Shown here piece after piece: positions 1-4,888 of a stretch of DNA of 5,611 nt. The DNA is taken from NCBI GenBank assembly GCA_021817755.1, contig JAKAGC010000316.1, forward strand, positions 1 to 5,611, written 5' to 3'. The position numbers and the translations under genes were made by a program. How positions within the stretch are numbered: the first letter of the stretch is position 1; each line of letters starts with the position of its first letter. The notes beneath the pieces were generated by a model. It was not told the origin of the DNA. It saw only the letters and a list, made by a program, of their open reading frames with translations, and did no database searches. This DNA is from Acidobacteriota bacterium (GTDB lineage Bacteria > Acidobacteriota > Aminicenantia > UBA2199).

Positions 1-1
1 A

Positions 2-412
2 CAAGATGGCCTCGTTAATTTTTCCAAATCCCTTGAACGTTTTTCCTCAGCAGTAGACCGGAAAGACGAAATATATAAAGATGGATACAGCGATATCTAT
101 TTGGACCTTGTGGTGAAACGTTTTGAGTTTACTTATGAAATGAGCTGGAAAGTAATAAAGCGCTATCTCGATTACACCGGTATTGGTTGTAATAATCCGC
201 GAAGTTGTTTTAAAGAAGCGTTTAGTCAGGGGTTGATCGAATCCGAGCCGGTATGGTTGGAGATGATCGAGATGAGAGATATTATCAGTCATGCCTATTG
301 TGAGGATGATATTAAAGAAATCCTCGCACGGATCAATACATATAAAGAAGCGTTCAATACTTTAAAAAAGAATATTGAAACGCATCTTGTGAACGATTCT
401 GCAACCCATTAA
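2..412 (+). CDS. HI0074-type HEPN protein (HepT-like, NTase substrate-binding family), 5' end outside window
   Basis: The frame is open from the window edge to the TAA at 410-412 and gives 136 residues; no ATG or GTG lies in the conserved first helix, so the true start is just upstream. The helical sequence (FSKSLERFSSAV, then LVVKRFEFTYEMSWKVIKRYL, PRSCFKEAF, WLEMIEMRDIISHAY) matches the HI0074 / NTase_sub_bind family, usually about 130-145 residues, so only a few residues are missing. It carries the HEPN signature RX4HXY: Arg at 275-277, His at 290-292, Tyr at 296-298. In characterised HepT-MntA (type VII toxin-antitoxin) pairs, HepT is an RNase toxin and a small MNT nucleotidyltransferase silences it by adenylylating this Tyr. 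No MNT gene follows within the window; a partner, if present, would be upstream. Toxin activity is inferred from the motif. A TTG start at 101 would remove conserved helix 1 and is unlikely. Confidence 0.88.
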   Translation, partial: QDGLVNFSKSLERFSSAVDRKDEIYKDGYSDIYLDLVVKRFEFTYEMSWKVIKRYLDYTGIGCNNPRSCFKEAFSQGLIESEPVWLEMIEMRDIISHAYCEDDIKEILARINTYKEAFNTLKKNIETHLVNDSATH

Positions 413-418
413 TTTATC

Positions 419-465
419 CAGGCAAAAATCTTTTAATTATTAAAAGAATTGTAAAAAGTTGCCTG
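419..465 (+). terminator. Possible hairpin terminator after the HEPN gene
   Basis: Seven-base outer arms CAGGCAA (419-425) and TTGCCTG (459-465) enclose an AT palindrome, TCTTTTAAT (429-437) with ATTAAAAGA (439-447). The structure is followed by TCCCCTTTTT (466-475). It begins seven bases after the HEPN stop codon. The T-run is offset by four C residues and the inner stem has little GC, so termination would be weak. The right arm is also the left edge of the first repeat copy, so the hairpin may be a property of the repeat end rather than a terminator. Confidence 0.35.
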
Positions 466-640
466 TCCCCTTTTTAAATTTTCTTCCTGAGTAATTCGTG
501 AAAATTCATCTAATTCGTGGGCCAAGAGTTTAGTGTGAAAAATTTGCCTGTCCCCTTTTTAACTCTACCTGAGGCATTCGTGAAAATTCATCCAATTCGT
601 GGGCCAAGAGTTTAGTGTGAAAAATTTCCCTGAATTTCTG
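454..640. repeat. Left block of an ~80-85 bp direct repeat (two copies and the start of a third)
   Basis: Each unit has a TTGCCTGTCCCCTTTTT head (at 459 and 544, period 85), a short variable spacer, then an ATTCGTG-rich body ending in GGGCCAAGAGTTTAGTG. The bodies 494-545 and 576-627 match over 52 bases with one difference. A third head begins as TTTCCCTG at 625-632 (one change from TTTGCCTG) and then stops matching. The body contains AATTCGTG-type words at 493, 503 and 512, about one helical turn apart. I see no ORF, RNA gene or transposase here. Both motif styles resemble dispersed intergenic repeats of environmental bacterial genomes, an impression from memory. The block ends a few bases before the ATPase promoter. 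Confidence 0.9.
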
Positions 641-644
641 AATA

Positions 645-673
645 TTGACAACCGTTATTGAAATAACTATAAT
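645..673 (+). promoter_or_regulatory. Perfect-consensus sigma-70 promoter of the ATPase gene
   Basis: TTGACA at 645-650 and TATAAT at 668-673 are separated by exactly 17 bp, matching the bacterial housekeeping consensus at all 12 positions. The standard +1, seven bases past the -10 element, falls on 680, the A of the ATPase start codon. The predicted mRNA is therefore leaderless or nearly so. The -35 box lies just past the end of the left repeat block. Confidence 0.85.
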
Positions 674-679
674 CTTAAT

Positions 680-1798
680 ATGAAAAAGCTGAAATCATCC
701 AATCGAGCATGCTATTTTTTATCACTCGAAATTGAAAATGTAGCATGTTTCGGAGAAAAACAGGTATTGAACTTAGCTGATGAAAATGGCCACCCTCACC
801 GTTGGACTGTTATTGTGGGAGATAATGGTGTAGGGAAAACCACATTGCTAAGATGCCTTGCTGGGATATCACCTTATAGCATCCATGAACCCAACAGTAT
901 GATTCTACAATACCCGGGATTGAATTGGAATTTTAGAAAAAAGGAAGAGCATTTATATCCGGTTATCGATGCTCAGTTTTCCATAGATTGGACATTTTCA
1001 GATAAGCCCAAACAACAAGTTTTAATAAAAAGAAATTATGGGGATGAAACATGGAGTAATACGTTAATAGATGAAGGTTTAATGTCTAAAACATTAACTT
1101 CACCTGACTCCAATCAAAATCCAATAATTCAAAGTGATACTTCAACCGATTCAACTCCGGGATTTGAAGATTTGCATTTTATTTGCCATGGATATGGTGC
1201 TTCCCGTCGGATGAGCCGTAACAAATTATCCACTGAAAAAAAATCATTCGCAACCCAAAACCTTTTTGATGATGATGTACCGTTAACAAATGCGGAAGAA
1301 TGGTTATTGCAGGCTGATTATATTTCTGCAAAAGAGTCAAAATACCAGGATTACAAAAAACACGTAGAGGAAATAATCCTCCGTATACTCCCGGATGTAA
1401 CGAATATTAATTATCTCATCAGTAAGCAAACATCCAAAGTAATATTTGAAACGCCTACAGGATGGGTGGGAATTAATGAATTAAGCCTTGGATATAGAAC
1501 CATGCTGGCATGGATGATCGATTTCGTTGCAGCTCTTTTCGAACGTTACCCGGAAAGTGAAAATCCGCTGGTAGAACCGGCTGTTTTATTACTGGATGAA
1601 ATCGATTTACACCTACATCCCAAATGGCAACGAACTATTATCGAGTATTTAACGGAATTATTCCCAAATACGCAATTCATAGTAACGGCTCACAGCCCAA
1701 TCATGGTACAAGCGGCTTCGGATACAAATATGGTGCTATTAAAAAGAGAGGGAAATAACATTATAATAGACAATAAACCGGAATCAGTAAAGTATTGA
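680..1798 (+). CDS. COG3950-like AAA/ABC-type ATPase, probably C-terminally shortened
   Basis: The 372-residue cytoplasmic protein is an SMC/RecF-like ATPase of the class often found in phage-defence and restriction loci. Visible parts in order: N-terminal strand LSLEIENVACFGE (14-26); Walker A GDNGVGKT (47-54); the family motif GYGASRR (171-177); a charged helical region about 205-235; ABC signature LSLG (268-271); Walker B LLLDE (303-307) with a following D-loop; H-loop TAHSP (336-340). All catalytic elements are intact. Related proteins, as I recall them, continue after the 'DNKPES' region with a conserved tail (WRVDQILTSxLFG-like); here the protein stops at VKY, where the right repeat block begins, suggesting loss of the tail. 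ATG 680 is chosen because it precedes the first core strand by 13 residues and no other in-frame ATG occurs before residue 74. No Shine-Dalgarno sequence precedes it, consistent with a leaderless start. PtuA-type (Septu) ATPases are relatives, but no HNH partner is present. The substrate is unknown. Confidence 0.85.
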   Translation: MKKLKSSNRACYFLSLEIENVACFGEKQVLNLADENGHPHRWTVIVGDNGVGKTTLLRCLAGISPYSIHEPNSMILQYPGLNWNFRKKEEHLYPVIDAQFSIDWTFSDKPKQQVLIKRNYGDETWSNTLIDEGLMSKTLTSPDSNQNPIIQSDTSTDSTPGFEDLHFICHGYGASRRMSRNKLSTEKKSFATQNLFDDDVPLTNAEEWLLQADYISAKESKYQDYKKHVEEIILRILPDVTNINYLISKQTSKVIFETPTGWVGINELSLGYRTMLAWMIDFVAALFERYPESENPLVEPAVLLLDEIDLHLHPKWQRTIIEYLTELFPNTQFIVTAHSPIMVQAASDTNMVLLKREGNNIIIDNKPESVKY

Positions 1799-1822
1799 GA
1801 TAGAATTTGCCTATCTCCTTTT
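1797..1822 (+). terminator. Hairpin overlapping the ATPase stop codon, weak intrinsic terminator candidate
   Basis: GAGATAG (1797-1803) pairs perfectly with CTATCTC (1811-1817) around a seven-base loop, followed by C and TTTT (1819-1822). The left arm includes the last two bases of the TGA stop. The right arm is the head of the third repeat copy, where other copies read CTGTCCC; the two differences are exactly those that make it complementary to GAGATAG. The T-run is short, so termination efficiency is doubtful. Confidence 0.45.
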
Positions 1823-1960
1823 CCACCCAAATGAGTAATTCGTGAAAATTCATCCAATTCGTGGGCCAAGAGTTTAAAGTGAAAAGTTGCCTGTCCCCTT
1901 TTTAAATATCCTAACTGTAATAATTCGTGAGAATTCGTTCAATTCGTGAGCAAAGAATAT
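1804..1960. repeat. Right block of the ~80 bp direct repeat (two copies)
   Basis: Heads lie at 1807 (TTGCCTATCTCC, a variant) and 1887 (TTGCCTGTCCCC), period 80, in the same orientation as the left block. The body at 1838-1876 is identical to 576-614 of the left block. The head of the last copy, 1882-1907, is identical to 454-479, the left edge of the left block. The last body (1923-1950) is the most diverged, with three clear AATTCGT words. The block and the bases up to 1990 hold no gene that I can see. Confidence 0.88.
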
Positions 1961-1990
1961 GAAACAGGTTTATTCTTTTTTTATTTGGAC

Positions 1991-2019
1991 TTGACAAGGG
2001 TTTTTTAAAAAGTTAAACT
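1991..2019 (+). promoter_or_regulatory. Sigma-70 promoter of the TerB-like gene
   Basis: TTGACA at 1991-1996 and TAAACT at 2014-2019 are spaced by 17 bp; the -35 is perfect and the -10 matches four of six positions. The predicted transcription start is near 2026, giving a leader of about 31 bases that contains a good ribosome binding site. It lies about 30 bases past the right repeat block. Confidence 0.65.
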
Positions 2020-2042
2020 GGTATTGCATGTAAGACTAATTG

Positions 2043-2050
2043 AAAGGAGA
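2043..2050 (+). promoter_or_regulatory. Ribosome binding site of the TerB-like gene
   Basis: AAAGGAGA lies six bases before ATG 2057, a near-ideal Shine-Dalgarno spacing. It fixes the start of the TerB-like gene and shows that this genome uses such sites, in contrast with the ATPase gene. Confidence 0.85.
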
Positions 2051-2056
2051 TAGACG

Positions 2057-2452
2057 ATGTTTTTAGCAACTCTGAACGATCAGCAAAAAAAGGCGTTTTT
2101 AGCAATTGCAATGAAAATTATAGGGGCGGATTTCCATCTGGATGTCAAAGAACGCCAAATGATTCAAATGATGCGTTTCGAAATGGGATTGTTTTCGGAT
2201 ATCGATATTCCGAAAGGCTCCATCGAAGAACTGGCGAAAGTATTCGATACGCGTCAAACAAAATCTATTGCCATGATTGAAAGCATTGCCGTGGCGTATT
2301 CGGATGAAAAGTTTGTAAAAAATGAATTTAAAATCCTGAGAGCAATGGCTCTTACTTTTGGTATTTCCGAAGAAGAAGCAAATGATATGGAAAAATGGGT
2401 ACTGGATTATAAAGCCTTGATGAAACAATCGGAGAAATTCTTTTCCGAATAG
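2057..2452 (+). CDS. TerB-like (tellurite resistance TerB / DjlA N-terminal fold) protein
   Basis: This 131-residue, all-helical, acidic soluble protein has no signal peptide or membrane segment. The pattern fits the TerB family (usually about 120-150 residues): an opening helix FLAIAMKIIGAD, the acidic first segment ADFHLDVKERQMI (24-36; D25, D29 and E32 at the positions where TerB folds bind metal), a second half-repeat SIAVAYSDEKFVKNEFKIL (76-94), and a closing GISEEEANDME segment (102-112). TerB-type domains occur in the ter stress-response network and as general adaptors in membrane-associated complexes. Nothing in the window shows tellurite resistance as such, since no TerC, TerD or TerZ gene is present. 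It is transcribed alone from its own promoter, ends at a strong terminator and is convergent to the vWA operon. The family call rests on motif pattern, and its role is unknown. Confidence 0.75.
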   Translation: MFLATLNDQQKKAFLAIAMKIIGADFHLDVKERQMIQMMRFEMGLFSDIDIPKGSIEELAKVFDTRQTKSIAMIESIAVAYSDEKFVKNEFKILRAMALTFGISEEEANDMEKWVLDYKALMKQSEKFFSE

Positions 2453-2519
2453 AATCTTTATTGCTTTAGAAGTCTTAATTATAGAACTATCAACAATTAG
2501 AAATGTTTTAATGGAGAAA

Positions 2520-2550
2520 CCGGGCCGTTAAAACGGCCCGGAAATTTTTT
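2520..2550 (+). terminator. Strong intrinsic terminator between convergent genes
   Basis: CCGGGCCG (2520-2527) pairs with CGGCCCGG (2534-2541) around TTAAAA, whose ends can extend the stem by up to two A-T pairs. AAA and a run of six T (2545-2550) follow. The strong GC stem and T-run serve the TerB-like gene on the + strand. Read on the minus strand, the same stem lies about 40 bases past the stop of the VIT/vWA gene but is followed by only three T, so it may act as a weaker shared terminator there. The rest of 2453-2581 shows nothing else. Confidence 0.9.
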
Positions 2551-2581
2551 ACTGTTTTTGGAGTTACCGGTTCTTCCGGAT

Positions 2582-4858
2582 CTACTCATAAATAACATAT
2601 ATGTTGTTTTTTAATACGAAACTGACATTTTTTCCCAATGACATAAACTGCGCAGCAGAAGGCTCCTTCTGAAGTAATTTAAAGTATTCGGTTCCTCCGA
2701 ATTGGATACGGTTAATCCTGGATGATTTCTGCTGTTGGATTCCTGCATCAACCCAATTATTTGAAGTATTATAAAAAGTTCTTCCCTGAATGGTTTTCAT
2801 CATGGCATTTACATTCTGAACATTATTGGGAGCAGATTTAAAATTCATCCTGGATTCTCCGGGACGAATATACTTTACATTTTCTACGGCATTTAATTGC
2901 TGAACATCACGACTGGCTTGAACTCCTGCGGCTCCATCCCTGGCTTTCATCTGACTGTATTCTTTCTTGGTCTGTGTTCTGAAATCGGGATCAGTCCTGC
3001 TGATATTTCCAAGAGTCTGAAACTCTTCGCGAAGGACCTGACGGTTTACATTCTGCTGCTCATCTTCAAGAATGAGATAACTGGTATACGGAGTGATAAT
3101 ACCATATGTGCGTGCCAATTGGGTAATTTCATCAACCAACTCTTTATCCTTTCCATGTAAACGGACCTGGTCCAACAAGTAACCGACACGCCGTGCGGCC
3201 CATAATGGGGGTAAAAAATCATTGCGTAAGGCATCATCGCTTTTATCTGCAATAAACCCGGTTTCAGGAGTAAACGAGAACTGTTTTTGGGTTCCTTCGA
3301 CTTTTCCGGTTAATGTGATGGTGGTTTTGCCCTGGCCCTGGTAACGCCCCAATAGAGTAAGTGTTGAACCTTTAAATAGGTCGGGTAAATTGGTAGGATA
3401 CAACTTCGACACACGAATACTGTTTCCGAAATCGAGTTTAAGATCGGTTAAAACAGGAGATTGAACATTGGTATAAAATTGGGATACCTTAATTTCGATA
3501 TCTTCATTTTCGGAAATATAAGTTCTATATGCGCGAGTGGATTCGGTAATTTTATCGAGTAAGTGGGTATTGATCTCATTACCGATTCCAAAGGTGAAAA
3601 TACGGGTTTTAGAGGAGTTGGAAGATTGAATTTTTGCAAGGAGTTGCTCTTCGTCAGTTTCGCCGATTGTGGGTTTTCCATCGGTAAGGAAAATAATCAT
3701 ATTGGGACGTTGGGATTGTCTTTCCATGGCAAGAGCTTTTGTTAATGCATCATCGATATTGGTTCCGCCAATGGGTCGTAAATTGTCTATAAATTGCCGG
3801 GCTTTGGATATACTATCGCTGCTAACCTGTGTATACCGTCCAAATAAGGGTTCCGCCTCGGTGGAAAAGCGTATGATTTCAAATCTGTCGCCTTTATTGA
3901 GATTATCGATACAAAATAGGAGTGCTTTTTTTGCCTGATCGAGTTTTTTACCTGCCATACTGCCGGATACATCGAGTACAAATGCAATATCTTTGGGAAG
4001 AATTTTATCTTTCTGGGTTTCATATCCGGGACTGACACTGAGAAGGAAGAATCCATCCTCTCCTTCTTTTTTATAGGTTAAAAGCGAAAAACCGAGTTGA
4101 GATTGATCTGTTCCGAAATAAAGCTTGAAATCGGTATCAGGAGCGGTATTTCTCTCCTCAAAACCAACCAATGCAAGCTTTGGGTTTTTTTGAATAATCT
4201 GTGTTTTATGGGTGGGGCAATAAATGTTTTTTATATTTTCGGAAGTTTGAATCCGGACGGAAATGGCAACATCGTTGAGGGGTTTGGATGAGAATTTTTC
4301 AGTATTAAGAGGGTAGATATATTCGACGGAACCGTTTTCTTTCTCTAATATTTCCCGGTAAGAGATTTTAATGCGTTTTTCGGAGTAGGGTTCGATGGGG
4401 AATATCCTAACTTTAAAGAGCCCACGTCCCATGTATTCGAGTAGGGCGGGGTCAAGTTGTTTCCTGACAATATCTTCATAGATTTTCCTGGCTTTTTCAG
4501 CATCGAGCATCTCAGCTTCCATTTCCTTACCGTTGATATTCATAGTGAATTTTTTTATGACGGCATTTTGCGGGATAGGAAAGATGTAATAGCCTTCGAG
4601 CCGCTGAGCGGTAGGATTATAGAATACTTGATCGATTGAAGTAAGGGCAACGAGGTCTTGGATATTAACATCGACATGATGGTATTTAACCTGGAGAGGA
4701 AAGGGGTTGAATGGGGGACGGGGAGGCATTGGAAGGGGCTGAGGGTGGGGGATATGACCGTGAGGGTCGACAACGATAAACCCATCGGCGTTTAATGTTG
4801 GGGCTGCTGCAAATAGCATGCATATTAAGAGTAAAATCGAATTGATCCTGCTTTTCAT
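2582..4858 (-). CDS. Secreted VIT and vWA domain protein (ITIH-like family)
   Basis: The 758-residue precursor starts with a Sec signal peptide (basic MKSR, hydrophobic core 8-19, likely cleavage after LNA at 24), then a Pro/His-rich linker (31-55). A VIT domain (about 55-185) shows the family's QVFYNPT, EGYYIFPIP and YSEKRIKISYRE blocks. The vWA domain (about 288-465) has a complete metal-binding MIDAS: DVSGS (D296, S298, S300), GGTN (T366) and LTDG (D393). The C-terminal part has the conserved bacterial VIT/vWA blocks AARRVGYLLDQVRLHG (554-569), LARTYGIITPYTSYL (581-595), GRTFY with a following NNWVD (692-704), and a final ALG-like/VLKNNIYVIYE tail. No LPXTG sorting signal or C-terminal membrane anchor is visible, so I infer a periplasmic or exported protein. 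The role is probably metal-dependent protein binding; the partner is unknown. It follows the partial vWA gene by 30 bp, with a ribosome binding site in the gap. Confidence 0.93.
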   Translation of the reverse strand: MKSRINSILLLICMLFAAAPTLNADGFIVVDPHGHIPHPQPLPMPPRPPFNPFPLQVKYHHVDVNIQDLVALTSIDQVFYNPTAQRLEGYYIFPIPQNAVIKKFTMNINGKEMEAEMLDAEKARKIYEDIVRKQLDPALLEYMGRGLFKVRIFPIEPYSEKRIKISYREILEKENGSVEYIYPLNTEKFSSKPLNDVAISVRIQTSENIKNIYCPTHKTQIIQKNPKLALVGFEERNTAPDTDFKLYFGTDQSQLGFSLLTYKKEGEDGFFLLSVSPGYETQKDKILPKDIAFVLDVSGSMAGKKLDQAKKALLFCIDNLNKGDRFEIIRFSTEAEPLFGRYTQVSSDSISKARQFIDNLRPIGGTNIDDALTKALAMERQSQRPNMIIFLTDGKPTIGETDEEQLLAKIQSSNSSKTRIFTFGIGNEINTHLLDKITESTRAYRTYISENEDIEIKVSQFYTNVQSPVLTDLKLDFGNSIRVSKLYPTNLPDLFKGSTLTLLGRYQGQGKTTITLTGKVEGTQKQFSFTPETGFIADKSDDALRNDFLPPLWAARRVGYLLDQVRLHGKDKELVDEITQLARTYGIITPYTSYLILEDEQQNVNRQVLREEFQTLGNISRTDPDFRTQTKKEYSQMKARDGAAGVQASRDVQQLNAVENVKYIRPGESRMNFKSAPNNVQNVNAMMKTIQGRTFYNTSNNWVDAGIQQQKSSRINRIQFGGTEYFKLLQKEPSAAQFMSLGKNVSFVLKNNIYVIYE

Positions 4859-4865
4859 TTTACTT

Positions 4866-4871
4866 TCTCCC
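4866..4871 (-). promoter_or_regulatory. Ribosome binding site of the VIT/vWA gene
   Basis: On the minus strand GGGAGA lies seven bases before ATG 4858, inside the 30-bp gap between the two vWA genes. It supports this ATG as the start and suggests independent initiation on a shared transcript. Confidence 0.75.
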
Positions 4872-4888
4872 TTATGGATTATATTGGG

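Noticed and set aside
11..16. LPXTG anchoring or lipoprotein signal for the VIT/vWA protein
   Set aside because: No LPXTG-like motif occurs at its C-terminus, and Cys13 lies inside the signal peptide core without a proper lipobox (LLIC). Coordinates here are residue numbers of that protein.
101..412. Start of the HEPN gene at TTG 101
   Set aside because: The frame is open to the window edge and the upstream residues form the conserved first helix of the family, so the start lies outside the window.
454..1960. CRISPR array
   Set aside because: Units are 80-85 bp with near-identical bodies and no unique spacers of regular length, and no cas gene is present.
454..1960. Classical composite transposon around the ATPase gene
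   Set aside because: The flanking repeats are direct and short, with no transposase and no terminal inverted repeats or clear target-site duplication.
2099..2428. Minus-strand open frame opposite the TerB-like gene
   Set aside because: It is a shadow of a gene with its own promoter, ribosome binding site and terminator; its Phe/His-rich composition is typical of antisense translation.
3046..4056. Several open frames on both strands inside the VIT/vWA gene
   Set aside because: The VIT/vWA frame contains all conserved domain motifs across this span; the others have no recognisable domain or ribosome binding site.
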